Shown: positions 42,139 to 51,471 of the stretch, in pieces
Position numbering within the stretch: position 1 is the stretch's first letter
How the letters are laid out: each line of letters starts with the position of its first letter
NCBI GenBank assembly: GCA_000719695.1
Contig: JOHN01000024.1
Coordinates: 1-64,000 of the forward strand
Direction: 5' to 3'
Length of the DNA stretch: 64,000 nt
DNA from: Streptomyces sp. NRRL F-6131
GTDB taxonomy: Bacteria; Actinomycetota; Actinomycetes; Streptomycetales; Streptomycetaceae
Program-made: the position numbers and the translations under genes
Notes under the pieces: generated by a model
The model's input: the letters and a program-made list of their open reading frames with translations, nothing else
What the model was told of the DNA's origin: nothing
Database searches by the model: none

Positions 42139-42518
42139 GCGAAGCCCTCCCTCCGTGCGGCCCGGCCCGCCGGCCGAACCGCCGTCCTCCGAGACCTCGG
42201 AATATCGTCATCCGATTCGATTCCGGAAATTCCGTCCGCCGTTCTCGCGGAGAACTCCCCGTGCCGCGCGACGCCGCCGGAATCGACCGGTGCGGCGGCG
42301 GAATTCCCGACAGCGCACCGTGTCTACAGATCACCACCCCCCGGGGCGTCCCGCCAGAACCGAAGCCGATCACGCGCCAGGTCCGGGCAGATCACCCCTT
42401 TTCGCGGACAACGGTTCGACGAGTTGGGACGCCGCGCGTCCCGGAATGGCGCGGGACGCGTATGCTGTCGGACACCTCGGGACACCGTCGGACAGGCATG
42501 GGGGGCTGTGCGATCTCG
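42139..42518. other. 380-base upstream region of the STAND regulator
   Basis: AT-richer than the genes, with TATGCT (42460-42465) as a possible -10 and inverted GGGACGC/GCGTCCC elements near 42427-42460. It separates the divergent small membrane protein and the regulator. No gene recognised. Confidence 0.5.
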
Positions 42519-45416
42519 ATGAACGGGAACTCCACGGATCATCTCGATCCCGCTTCCGCCGCGAGCAAGGAAGAGCTCGCACGCTGTCTGCGAATGCTGC
42601 GGATCCGCGCGGACAGCCCCTCCTACCGGGACCTGGAGAAGCAGGCGCTCCAGCTCGGCCGCTCGCTGCCGCGGACGACGCTCGGCGAGGTCCTGTCCGG
42701 CCGCCGCTTCCCCAGCAAGGCGTTCCTGCTCGTCTTCGTCGAACTGTGCGGCGTCGACCCGGCCGCCGACCCGGCCTGGGAGAGCGCCTGGAACCGTCTG
42801 GCCGTCCGCTACAAGGCCGATGTCCGCGCCGAGCCGAGACCGGGCGCGGAGGACCCGCGTCCCGACCAGTCCCGCCAGGAGCTCCGGGCCGCCCGCCAGC
42901 GGGTGCGGGAGCTGGAGGAGGAGGTGTCGGCGCTGCACGCCGCCGCGGCGGCCCGGACCGAGGCGTCCCGGCGGGCGGGGGAAGCCGTCGGACGGGCCGT
43001 CGAGGCCTGGACGGCGGTCGCCGACGAGCTCGACCGGCGCGGCGAGCGCACGCTCGCGGCCCGCGCCCGCACCGCCCTGGCCGAGGTGGCCGAGGCCGAG
43101 TTCGCCGGAGCCGGCGCCGAAGCCGAAGCCGTTCCCGGGGCGAGGACCGGAGCCGGCACCCCGTCCGCCTCGCCCGCCCCCGCGACCGTCCCCGCCCCGC
43201 CCGTCCGCACGGTCGCGCACGGGACGGTCGTGCACGGGACGGTCGCGCACGACGCCGACCCGGACGCCGCACCGCTGCCCGGCCGGGTCAGCGGCAGCCT
43301 CCCGGCGGTCTGGAACGTCGAGCCCCGCAACCCCGAGTTCACCGGCCGCGGGGCCGTCCTGGCCGACCTGCGCCGCCGCCTCGGCACCGGGAGCACCGGA
43401 GGCGTGCAGGCCCTGCGCGGGGTCGGCGGCGTCGGCAAGACGCAGATCGCGATCGAGTACGCCTGCCGGTTCGCCTCCCACTACGACGTGGTCTGGTGGA
43501 TCGCCGCCGAGGACCCGGCCCTGATCGGCGAGCAGGTGGCGGCCCTGGCCGCGGAGCTGGCGCTCACCGAGCCCGGCACGGACACCGCGACCGCCGTCGC
43601 CGTCCTCAAGGCCCATCTGCGCGGCCGCGACCGCTGGCTGCTGGTCTTCGACAACGCGGACGACCGCGCCGGGGTGGCCAAGTGGCTGCCGGGCGGCCCC
43701 GGCCACGTGCTGATCACCTCACGGGCCGGCGGCTGGGAGGGGATCGCGACCACCGTCCCGGTCGACGTCATGGAGCGGGACGAGTCGGTGGCCCTGCTGC
43801 GCACCCGCCGCCCCGAGCTGAGCCCGGAGGACGCGGACCTGCTGGCGAGCGCCCTCGCCGACCTGCCGCTCGCGCTGGCCCAGGCAGGCGGCTTCCTCGC
43901 CGAGACGGCCACCCGGGTCGGCGACTACCTGGCCCTGCTGGACACCCATGCGACGGCGGTGCTGACCGAGGGCGCCACCGGCGACTACCGCAAGCCGCTC
44001 GCGGGGGCCATCGACCTCAGCGCGACCCGACTGGCGCGGCTGGACCCGCTCGGTCTGGCGGTGGTGCGGCTGTGCGCGTTCCTCGCCCCGGAATCCGTCC
44101 CGGTGCACTGGCTGCTCGAGTTCGGGCGTTCGGCGGCGGCCCGGGAGCCGCTGGCCGGTGGCGCGCACGCCCCCGGCGGCCCGCTGGCCGCGCTGGCGCT
44201 GGCCGACACCGACCCGGTCGCCCTGCACCGGGGCGTCGGTTCGGCCGTCCGGCTGGGCCTGGCGACCAGCACCCACGACGGCGTCCGGCTGCACCGCCTC
44301 GTCCAGGCCGTCATCCGGGACCAGTTGGGCGCCGACGCCGCCGACGTGCGCCGGCACGCGCGGACCGTCCTCGTCCAGGCCGCGCCCGGCGACCCCGAGG
44401 ACCCCGCCACCTGGGCGACCTGGGCCCGGGTGGTGCCGCACCTGCTCGCCGTCGACCCCGGCGACGCCGAGTCGCCGGGGCTGCGCGACCTCGCCTGCGA
44501 CGCCGCCTGGTACCTCACCGAGCGCGGCGACTCCGAGGCGAGCGCCCGCCTCGCGGCGGACCTGCACACCCGCTGGACGGCCGCCTCCGGCCCCGACGAC
44601 CGGCACGTCCTCTGGGCGGGCCGCTGCCTGGCGCGCGCCCACCGCGAGCAGGGACGGTACGAGGCGGCGCACCTGCTCTACGGGGCGTCGATGCCGCGCA
44701 GCCGCCGCGCCCTGGGCGAGGACGACCCGCAGACCCTGCGGCTGGCCCACGGGTACGCGATCAACCTGCGCCTGCGGGGCCACTACGAGGAGGCCGAGCG
44801 ACTCCAGGCGGACACCCTGGACCGGTACCGGCGCCTGCTCGGGCACGACCACCCGCACGCCCTGCACTCGGCGAACCACCTGGGCGTCGACCTCGGCGCG
44901 CTCGGCCGCTACGAGGAGGCCCGGGAACTCCACGAGGAGACCCTCGCCCGGTACCGGCGGGTGCTCGGCGACGACCATCCCGACACCCTCCGCTCGGCGA
45001 ACCACCTGGCCGCCGACCTCAGTGCGCTCGGCCGCTACGAGCAGGCCCGGGAACTCCACGAGGAGACCCTCGCCCGCTGCCGGCGGGCGTTCGGCGAGGA
45101 CAGCCCGCACACGCTCCGGGCCGCGGACTCCTACGGCACCACGCTGCGCCGCCTGGGGCGGCTGGACGAGGCGCACCGCCTCCAGCGGGAGACCCTGACG
45201 CGGTACCGGCGGGTGCTGGGCGACGACCACCCGCAGACCCTGCGGACGGCGCACAACTTCTCCGAGACGCTGCTCGCGCGGGGCGAGGCCGAGGAGGCCC
45301 ACCGGCTCCAGGCCGACGCCCTGGCGGCCGCCCGGCGGGTGCTCGGCGCGGAACACCCGGAGACCCTGCACGCGGCCCGGCACCTGGCGCTCATCCGGGC
45401 CGACCTGGACCGCTGA
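42519..45416 (+). CDS. XRE HTH + NB-ARC + TPR (STAND) regulator, FxsT-like
   Basis: 965 residues from ATG 42519. Residues 15-80 form an HTH (YRDLEKQALQLGRSLPRTTL), then a coiled coil (about 110-190) and a linker. The NTPase module opens WNVEPRNPEFTGRGAVLADL and has Walker A GVGGVGKT (Lys307) and WLLVFDNADD as Walker B. Residues about 680-960 are TPR units ending in LG-DHP-TL. The layout resembles TPR proteins of the FxSxx-COOH system, but no Fxs peptide or radical SAM partner is near. Likely an ATP-dependent oligomerising switch. An alternative ATG at 42498 is less favoured. Confidence 0.85.
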   Translation: MNGNSTDHLDPASAASKEELARCLRMLRIRADSPSYRDLEKQALQLGRSLPRTTLGEVLSGRRFPSKAFLLVFVELCGVDPAADPAWESAWNRLAVRYKADVRAEPRPGAEDPRPDQSRQELRAARQRVRELEEEVSALHAAAAARTEASRRAGEAVGRAVEAWTAVADELDRRGERTLAARARTALAEVAEAEFAGAGAEAEAVPGARTGAGTPSASPAPATVPAPPVRTVAHGTVVHGTVAHDADPDAAPLPGRVSGSLPAVWNVEPRNPEFTGRGAVLADLRRRLGTGSTGGVQALRGVGGVGKTQIAIEYACRFASHYDVVWWIAAEDPALIGEQVAALAAELALTEPGTDTATAVAVLKAHLRGRDRWLLVFDNADDRAGVAKWLPGGPGHVLITSRAGGWEGIATTVPVDVMERDESVALLRTRRPELSPEDADLLASALADLPLALAQAGGFLAETATRVGDYLALLDTHATAVLTEGATGDYRKPLAGAIDLSATRLARLDPLGLAVVRLCAFLAPESVPVHWLLEFGRSAAAREPLAGGAHAPGGPLAALALADTDPVALHRGVGSAVRLGLATSTHDGVRLHRLVQAVIRDQLGADAADVRRHARTVLVQAAPGDPEDPATWATWARVVPHLLAVDPGDAESPGLRDLACDAAWYLTERGDSEASARLAADLHTRWTAASGPDDRHVLWAGRCLARAHREQGRYEAAHLLYGASMPRSRRALGEDDPQTLRLAHGYAINLRLRGHYEEAERLQADTLDRYRRLLGHDHPHALHSANHLGVDLGALGRYEEARELHEETLARYRRVLGDDHPDTLRSANHLAADLSALGRYEQARELHEETLARCRRAFGEDSPHTLRAADSYGTTLRRLGRLDEAHRLQRETLTRYRRVLGDDHPQTLRTAHNFSETLLARGEAEEAHRLQADALAAARRVLGAEHPETLHAARHLALIRADLDR
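44901..45152 (+). repeat. 126-bp tandem TPR repeat
   Basis: Two 126-base units starting CTCGGCCGCT at 44901 and 45027 are nearly identical over their first half, each coding one 42-residue TPR. Neighbouring TPR units are more diverged, so this pair is a recent duplication or conversion. Confidence 0.8.
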
Positions 45417-45607
45417 ACCGGCCGGATCCTCCGACTTCCGCCATTCCTGGGACAACCCTGGCCGCCGACGGTCAGGACATTCTACGATTGACCGACACCG
45501 GTCAGTATTCGGCACATCGACCGCGTGGGAATTCCCCGGGGCGGCCAGCTGGTAGCTTACTGCCGCACTGCCGCCCCAAGCCCCACCCCAAGCCGAGGAA
45601 ATGGCCG

Positions 45608-46549
45608 ATGATCGATCCTAAGATCGCACTGGTAATGGCTAGGCCCCGTCCGGAAATCAATGCCGACCATGACATGCCCCTGCTCCTGCGGGCGCTTTCC
45701 GAAGCGGGTGCCGACGCAATCTCTGCGGAATGGGACGATCCGGGCGTCGACTGGTCGGAATTCGATCTCGCGGTGATCCGCTCCACCTGGGACTACACCT
45801 GGCGGAAGCCCGAATTCCTCGACTGGGTCGACCGCTGCAGCCGGGTCACCCGGCTGGTCAACCCCCCGGAGGTGGTGCACTGGAGCTCGGACAAGAGCTA
45901 CCTCGGCATCCTGGCGGCGGCCGGCGTCCCGGTCGTCCGCACCCGCTACCTCGCCCCGGGCGACCCGGCCGACCTGCCGGACGACCACGAGTACGTGCTC
46001 AAACCGGTGATCGGCGCCGGCGCCCGCTACGCCGCCCGTTACCGGCCCGAGCAGCACGACGAGGCGCGCGACCAGGTGGCCCGGATGCACGCCGAGGGCC
46101 TCACCGCCCTCCTCCAGCCGTACATGAGCGGCATCGACACCACCGGCGAACGGGCGCTGGTCTTCGTCCGGGGGCGCTTCCTGCACGCGATCAGGAAGAA
46201 CGCGGTGCTCTCCCCCGACGTGCCGTTCGACCGGCGCAAGGTCGCCCACCCGGGAATCCGGCCGTGGTCGCCGACCCCCGCCGACCTGGCGGTCGCCGAG
46301 CGGGCGCTGGCCACCGTGCCGGGGGCGGCGGACCTGCTGTACGCCCGGGTGGACCTCGTCGACGGCGCCGACGGCACCCCGCTGGTGATGGAGCTCGAAC
46401 TGGTCGAGCCGAACCTCTTCCTGGCCGTCCACCCGGAGTCGATGTCCACGGTGGTCCGGGAGATCACGACGGCCGCCGCGGCCGCCGCCGTCCTGCGCGG
46501 CACCCGGCAGCACGCCCAGGACGACCGGGCGGTCCACGAACCACGCTGA
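45608..46549 (+). CDS. ATP-grasp ligase-like protein
   Basis: 313 residues from ATG 45608, GAGGAAATGG upstream. N-terminal Rossmann-like part (IRSTWDYTWRKPEFLDW), then the ATP-grasp lobe: YVLKPVIGAGARY, LLQPYMSGIDTTGER and the metal-binding MELELVEPNLFL. Family members form amide or ester bonds through acyl phosphates (cycloserine- and RimK-like). It lies 191 bases after the STAND regulator and 52 bases before a P450 in the same orientation, so the three may form a regulated biosynthetic unit. Product unknown. Confidence 0.82.
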   Translation: MIDPKIALVMARPRPEINADHDMPLLLRALSEAGADAISAEWDDPGVDWSEFDLAVIRSTWDYTWRKPEFLDWVDRCSRVTRLVNPPEVVHWSSDKSYLGILAAAGVPVVRTRYLAPGDPADLPDDHEYVLKPVIGAGARYAARYRPEQHDEARDQVARMHAEGLTALLQPYMSGIDTTGERALVFVRGRFLHAIRKNAVLSPDVPFDRRKVAHPGIRPWSPTPADLAVAERALATVPGAADLLYARVDLVDGADGTPLVMELELVEPNLFLAVHPESMSTVVREITTAAAAAAVLRGTRQHAQDDRAVHEPR

Positions 46550-46601
46550 GCCGGGAAGACGACTGGCACCGGCCTCCGTGGCCGGCGAGGGGGGACAGGT
46601 C

Positions 46602-47990
46602 ATGAGTTCGGGCAGCGACACCGCCTACGGCACCGGCACCGGCACCGGCACCGGCCCGACGGTCGGCGGGGCGAGGGCCGACGGGGCAACGGTCGGCGCG
46701 GCAACGGGAAGCGCGGGCACGGCAGGCACGGCGGCGGCGGGGGCGGGGGCCGGCGAGGGTGTCCTTCCTTTCGCCTGCCCCGCCGCCCTGGCCGAGCCGC
46801 CCGAACTCGCCGGACTCCGCGAGCGGGGCGGCCTGGCCAGGCTCCCCACGGCGGCCGGCGACCGGGCCTGGCTCGTCACCGGCCACGCCGACGTCCGCGC
46901 GCTCTGCGGCGACCCCCGGATCGGCAAGTCGCACCCCGACCCGGCCCGCGCGCCCCGGCTCTGGGAGGCCGCCCTGCTCGGCCCCGAGACCAACCACGCC
47001 ACCGCGGTGGCGGACCACCGGCGCTGGCGGACCAGCCTCACCGAGGCCTTCGGGGCGCGCCGCGTCGAGCGGCTCCGGCCCCGCCTCCAGGCGTCCTTCG
47101 ACGCACTGCTCGGCACGCTGCTCGACACCGGCCCGCCGGCCGAACTGTGCGCGGACCTCGCCAGGCCCTTCGCACTCGGCGTGATCTGCGACCTCATCGG
47201 CATCCCGGCGGAGCGGCGGGACGCGTTCGCCGCCTGGTCGGACCGGGTGCGCCGGGTCCCCGACCCCCTGGGAGCGGCGGACGCGGCGGAGCGGCGGGAG
47301 CTCGACCGCTCGATCGGCGAGCTCCTCGACCGGCGCCGCCGCGCCCCCGCCGACGACCTCCTCACCGAGCTCGCCGCCAGCGCCGACGGACCCGACACCC
47401 CGCACGCCGACACACCGCACGCCAGGACCCCGCACACCGGCGTCCTGCGCGCCGACGAACTCCCGCACGCCCTCAGCGGCGTCCTCCTGGCCGGCTACGA
47501 GACCGTCGCCACCCGGCTCCCGTACGGCCTGCTGTACCTGCTCGCCGACCCCGCCGCCCGCACGGCGCTCGCCGCCGACCCCGGCCTCGCCCCCGCCGCG
47601 GTCGAGGAGGTCATGCGACTCGCGGTGCCGGGCGGCAGCTGGATGCCCCGCTACGCCCGCACCGACCTGGAGTACGACGGCAACCGGATCGCCGCCGGCG
47701 ACCTCGTGGTGTTCTCCTTCCAGTCCGCCAACCGGGACGAGCGGGTCTTCCCGGACGCCGGCGCCCTCGACCTCGGCCGCACGCCCAATCCCCACCTGGC
47801 CTTCGGCCACGGCAAGTACTTCTGCCTGGGCGCCGGGCTGGCCCGGCTGGAGCTGCGGATCGCGTACGAGAGCCTGTTCCGCCGCCTGCCGGGCCTGCGC
47901 CTCGCCCGCGCCCCGGAGGACATCCCGGTCGACGGCGCCAGCGTGACCGGCGGCCTCCGGGCCCTCCCCGTCACCTGGGACAGCACCTAG
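46602..47990 (+). CDS. cytochrome P450
   Basis: 462 residues from ATG 46602 (GGGGGGAC upstream). After a 50-residue Gly/Thr/Ala-rich N-terminus come the P450 landmarks: I-helix AGYET (Glu300-Thr301), Glu336-x2-Arg339 of the K-helix, and the haem loop FGHGKYFCLG with Cys408. Soluble class I type, needing a ferredoxin partner that is not in the window. Likely hydroxylates a small molecule made or modified by the adjacent ATP-grasp enzyme. Its TAG overlaps the stop of the convergent alpha-galactosidase inside CTAG. Confidence 0.9.
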   Translation: MSSGSDTAYGTGTGTGTGPTVGGARADGATVGAATGSAGTAGTAAAGAGAGEGVLPFACPAALAEPPELAGLRERGGLARLPTAAGDRAWLVTGHADVRALCGDPRIGKSHPDPARAPRLWEAALLGPETNHATAVADHRRWRTSLTEAFGARRVERLRPRLQASFDALLGTLLDTGPPAELCADLARPFALGVICDLIGIPAERRDAFAAWSDRVRRVPDPLGAADAAERRELDRSIGELLDRRRRAPADDLLTELAASADGPDTPHADTPHARTPHTGVLRADELPHALSGVLLAGYETVATRLPYGLLYLLADPAARTALAADPGLAPAAVEEVMRLAVPGGSWMPRYARTDLEYDGNRIAAGDLVVFSFQSANRDERVFPDAGALDLGRTPNPHLAFGHGKYFCLGAGLARLELRIAYESLFRRLPGLRLARAPEDIPVDGASVTGGLRALPVTWDST

Positions 47991-49198
47991 GCCGGGGTGA
48001 CCCGGTACATCGCGGAGCCGTGCGGCGGCAGTTCGGCGGCCAGGGTGCCGGTGCTCGTGCCGGTGCTGTGCTTCCAGAGGTCCCGCACGGTGTAGCGGGA
48101 GGCGGCCGGGAGGCCGACCGCCGCGGCCGTGGTCGAGACGGTCGCCGGGTGGTCCGTCCCGTTGACGAGGGTGACGGCCGTGCTGCCGTCCGCGAGCGGC
48201 TTGGCGAGGACGTCGAGGCCGCCCTCCAGCGCGACCGGCCGGCCCTGCTTGCCGAGGCGGTCCTGGTCGACGGCGATGACCTCCGTGTTGCCGAGCACCG
48301 CCATGGTCTCCGGGCTCGCGGTGCGCAGGTCGGTACCGGCGATCAGGGGTGCGGCCATCGTCGCCCAGAGCGAGAAGTGGGTGCGCGCCTCGTCCTCCGT
48401 CAGGCCGTTGCCGACCTCCAGCATGTCGGGGTCGTTCCAGGCACTGGGCGACGCCTGGTCGGCGAGCTGCACGTTGTTGCGGTAGTTGTCCATCACCTGC
48501 TCCCAGGTGGGGAGGATGTCGGTCGTGGTGCGCCAGAGGTGGGCCATCGCCGGGCCCCAGTGCACCACGTCCTCCAGACCCCAGTTGCAGATGCCGTAGA
48601 CGATCGGCCGACCGGTCGCGGCGAGGGCGTCGCTCATCGCCCGGTAGCGCTCGCGCGCGGGAACGCCCTGGTTGCGGCAGTTGTCGTACTTCAGGTAGTC
48701 GACGCCCCAGGAAGCGAAGGAGTCCGCGTCCTGCTGTTCGTGCCCGAGGCTGCCGGGGAAGCCCGCGCAGGTCCCCGTGCCGGCGCTCTCGTAGATGCCG
48801 AGCTTGAGCCCCCTGGCGTGGACGTAGTCGGCCACGGCCCTGATGCCGTCCGGGAACCGCACCGGGTCGGCCACCAGTCCGCCCGCGGCGTCCCGCTCCG
48901 GGGCCATCCAGCAGTCGTCGAGGTTGACGTACTCGTAGCCGGCCGACCGGAGGCCGCTGGAGACGATCTTGTCGACCGTCTCCTCGACCATGCGTTGGTC
49001 GACCTCGCAGGCGAACGCGTTCCAGCCGTTCCAGCCCATCGGCGGAGTGACGGCCAGGCGGCGGGCGTCGGGCATCGCCGTCCCGGTGACGCCGACCGTC
49101 GCCGGGGCGGCGGGCGCGGCCGGGGCCGCGGTCGGGGAGAGGAAGAGGGGGACCGTGCTCAGCGCGGTGGCGAGCAGGGCGGCCCAGGTCTTGCGCAT
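47987..49198 (-). CDS. secreted GH27 alpha-galactosidase
   Basis: 403 residues, ATG 49198 behind AGGAG. Signal peptide MRKTWAALLATALSTVPLFL with cleavage near 30. GH27/clan D barrel: PPMGWNGWNAFAC, EYVNLDDCWM, the nucleophile in LKYDNC (Asp172) and the acid/base loop WNDPDML (254-260), then SLWATMAAPLIAG. A C-terminal beta domain follows from about 310. Releases terminal alpha-galactose from plant oligosaccharides outside the cell. No carbohydrate-binding module. The stop codon shares CTAG with the P450 stop. Confidence 0.93.
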   Translation of the reverse strand: MRKTWAALLATALSTVPLFLSPTAAPAAPAAPATVGVTGTAMPDARRLAVTPPMGWNGWNAFACEVDQRMVEETVDKIVSSGLRSAGYEYVNLDDCWMAPERDAAGGLVADPVRFPDGIRAVADYVHARGLKLGIYESAGTGTCAGFPGSLGHEQQDADSFASWGVDYLKYDNCRNQGVPARERYRAMSDALAATGRPIVYGICNWGLEDVVHWGPAMAHLWRTTTDILPTWEQVMDNYRNNVQLADQASPSAWNDPDMLEVGNGLTEDEARTHFSLWATMAAPLIAGTDLRTASPETMAVLGNTEVIAVDQDRLGKQGRPVALEGGLDVLAKPLADGSTAVTLVNGTDHPATVSTTAAAVGLPAASRYTVRDLWKHSTGTSTGTLAAELPPHGSAMYRVTPA

Positions 49199-49394
49199 CG
49201 TTTCTCCTGCAACTGACGGACGGGGGACGGAACCACCCGGCGTCCGCCGGCGGCGACCCTGCCGTGAACGCGTCGGACCTCCTCATGCGATCACGGGAAC
49301 GTCGGGGGCGACTGACGGCACGACAGCCGTTCGGCCCGACCGGCCGCCGGATCACCCGTCTGTCGCACCCGGCGCGCGCGGGCGCGACCGCCCG

Positions 49395-50513
49395 TCAGCC
49401 TCCTCCGGCTGCCCGCTCGCCCCGGCCGGGCGGGCGCTCGCCGTCCTCTTCCTCGGTCTCGCCCTCGTCCTCGTCCTCGCACTCGTCCTCGCCGTAGAAG
49501 ATGCCCGCCTCGCGGTCGCGCTGCTCCTGGACGCGCAGCGGCACCTCCGGGTCCCAGTCCGAGCTGCGCGGCGGCTCCGGACCGTCCGGCCCGAGGCGGA
49601 CCACCGGCTCCACCCGGACCAGTTGGAAGCGCCGGTCGGCGGCGCGCAGTTCATCGGCCCGTTCGGCGTCCAGCCGGTCGGCGGCCTCCGCGTAGCGGGC
49701 GAGCTCCTCCTCGCCGAGGTGCGGGTCCAGCCGGGGCGCGAACTCCCGCAGGTAGGCGGCGAGGGTGTCCCGGGCCTGCTGCGGGGTCTCGCAGGCGCCG
49801 GTCATCGGCCCCCAACGGCCGTTCCGGTACTCCGCGACCGCGCAGTGCGCCGGAAGCACCAGCACGTTGGGGTGCCGGTGGGAGGCGATCCGCGCCTGCG
49901 CCCGGACGTCCTCCGGGATGAACCGGCCGGTCGGCACCAGCGACATCATGTCCAGCCGGAGGATCCCGTCGACCAGCGTGACGCCGGCCGCCGGGTCGAT
50001 CACGAACCCCCGCATCCGGGACGGCAGTCGGTGCCCCTCCCCGACCGCCGCCGGGTCCGGGTCGGTCGGCCTGGGCGGCTCGACGCCGTCCGGTCCCGAA
50101 CGCAGCACCTGCTCGGCGCGGAAGATCCGGTAGTCGCGTCCGCCGGCGGAGATCTCGTCGAGCGCCTCCCACTCGAGCCGCTCGTGGGCGGCGGTGTAGG
50201 AGGCGCGCTCCGCCTCGTCGAGCTCGCGGTCGGCGGCGCCGTCGGCGCCGGGTCCGGCGAGCGCCCAGGTCCGGAACGTGTGGCCCAGGTCGTCCCGGGC
50301 GGCCTGCGGGGTGGTGGCGTGGAAGTCCAGGACCCGCCAGGCGCCGGCGGCGGTGCGCTCCAGGCTGCCGAAGACGGGCGGCATCATCATCAGGTTCGGG
50401 TACTTCTCGCGGGATGCCCAGGCCTCCAGACCGGCCACGGCGGCGACGGGGTCGTCCGTGTGGGTCACCCTGATGGTCAGGTGCTCCGGCAGCTGCACAG
50501 CGTCATCGTCCAT
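49395..50513 (-). CDS. DUF5954 protein with internal duplication
   Basis: 372 residues. Begins with PEHLTIRVTHTDDPVAAV, the conserved DUF5954 start. Two similar modules are visible: YRIFRAEQVLRSGPDGVEPP (about 137) and FQLVRVEPVVRLGPDGPEPP (about 300), each followed by an acidic DPDP/DWDPE segment. The C-terminus is strongly acidic (ECEDEDEGETEEEDGE) and then Arg/Gly-rich. No catalytic motif recognised; cytoplasmic. Function unknown. Confidence 0.72.
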   Translation of the reverse strand: MDDDAVQLPEHLTIRVTHTDDPVAAVAGLEAWASREKYPNLMMMPPVFGSLERTAAGAWRVLDFHATTPQAARDDLGHTFRTWALAGPGADGAADRELDEAERASYTAAHERLEWEALDEISAGGRDYRIFRAEQVLRSGPDGVEPPRPTDPDPAAVGEGHRLPSRMRGFVIDPAAGVTLVDGILRLDMMSLVPTGRFIPEDVRAQARIASHRHPNVLVLPAHCAVAEYRNGRWGPMTGACETPQQARDTLAAYLREFAPRLDPHLGEEELARYAEAADRLDAERADELRAADRRFQLVRVEPVVRLGPDGPEPPRSSDWDPEVPLRVQEQRDREAGIFYGEDECEDEDEGETEEEDGERPPGRGERAAGGG

Positions 50514-50658
50514 GCGGCCAGTGTTAGCCGACGCGCCGAGAGCGCCGCAGGCTTATCCCGGAACTCCACCCGACCGTGCAGGCCCGACCGCCGACGGCGC
50601 CCGGGGGCATGCGCACGGGCCCGTCCGGGGAGCCCGGGCGGGCCGTGCGGCCGGTCGC

Positions 50659-51243
50659 TCAGAGGTGCTTGACCAGCTCCGGCATGAGGTCCTGGAAGGT
50701 GCGCCCGCCGGCCGGCTGGCCGATCGCGATCATCTGCCAACCACCCTGGGTGCGCTGCACCTTGGCCATGATCTGCGCGGTGTACGCGCCGCCGCCGGTG
50801 AGCGTGTACCGGGCCAGCTCGGTGCCGGTCTGGGTGTCGACCAGCCGGCAGAAGGCGTTCTCGACCTCCTGGAAGGTCTGGCCGGTGAAGGAGTTCACGG
50901 TGAAGAGGATCTGGTCCACCTCGGCCGGCACGGCGGTGAGGTCGACGGTGATGGTCTCGTCGTCGGTCGCGTCCCCGGCACCGCCGGTCAGGTTGTCGCC
51001 GCTGTGCCGCACCGAGCCGTCGTTGCTGGTGAGGTGCTGGAAGAAGACCACGTCGACCGGCTTGCCGGCGGCGAACAGCACCGCCGAGGCGTCCAGGTCG
51101 ATCTCCTGGGAGGAGAACAGCTTGGCGAGGAAGCCCTTGCGCTGGGCCGCCCGCCAGCCGAGGCCCATCCGCACCACTCCCAGTCGGCCTCCGCCCGGCT
51201 TCTCCAGGCTCAGTTTCTGCCCCTTCGCCAGCGAAACGCTCAT
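50659..51243 (-). CDS. TerD-family protein
   Basis: 194 residues, ATG 51243. TerD/TerE beta-sandwich: VSLAKGQKLSLEK start, SNDGSVRHSGDNLTGG (calcium-binding Asp residues), DDETITVDL and IMAKVQRTQGGWQM. TerD proteins bind calcium and act in stress, phage-resistance and tellurite-associated responses; in Streptomyces they affect development. Here it is a single copy without a ter operon. A palindromic ATCTACA/TGTAGAT lies 35 bases upstream. Confidence 0.9.
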   Translation of the reverse strand: MSVSLAKGQKLSLEKPGGGRLGVVRMGLGWRAAQRKGFLAKLFSSQEIDLDASAVLFAAGKPVDVVFFQHLTSNDGSVRHSGDNLTGGAGDATDDETITVDLTAVPAEVDQILFTVNSFTGQTFQEVENAFCRLVDTQTGTELARYTLTGGGAYTAQIMAKVQRTQGGWQMIAIGQPAGGRTFQDLMPELVKHL

Positions 51244-51277
51244 CGCGCCCTCCTCGTTGCTCGCCTGCGCGCTTTGA

Positions 51278-51295
51278 ATCTACAACACTGTAGAT
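51278..51295. promoter_or_regulatory. palindrome upstream of terD
   Basis: ATCTACA and TGTAGAT are exact inverted repeats separated by ACAC in an AT-rich island. CTACA/TGTAG dyads resemble BlaI/CopY-type sites, though the usual spacer there is two bases, not four. No regulator of that class is adjacent. Confidence 0.5.
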
Positions 51296-51471
51296 CTTTT
51301 TGCGCCACGGAACGCCTTCGTCCCGGGACACCTGCATACCCCGTGCGCCCGCCCCGGATGCGGCCCGACGCCGGAGGTCCGGGCGATCTCCTGGTCGGCC
51401 CGCCGGGGGTGCCCCCGGCCGGGCCGTCGGGGCAGGCCGTCCGACCGGGCCGACCCGGCAGGGCCGTCCGG

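Noticed and set aside
40808..46549. A 1913-codon open frame on the plus strand
   Set aside because: Only the last 313 codons are a real gene (ATP-grasp). The rest runs through the transglycosylase and STAND regulator in a wrong frame and has Arg/Pro/Gly-rich shadow composition.
46464..49355. A 963-codon minus-strand frame across the P450 and alpha-galactosidase
   Set aside because: It is a wrong frame of the GH27 gene and antisense to the P450; no conserved motif.
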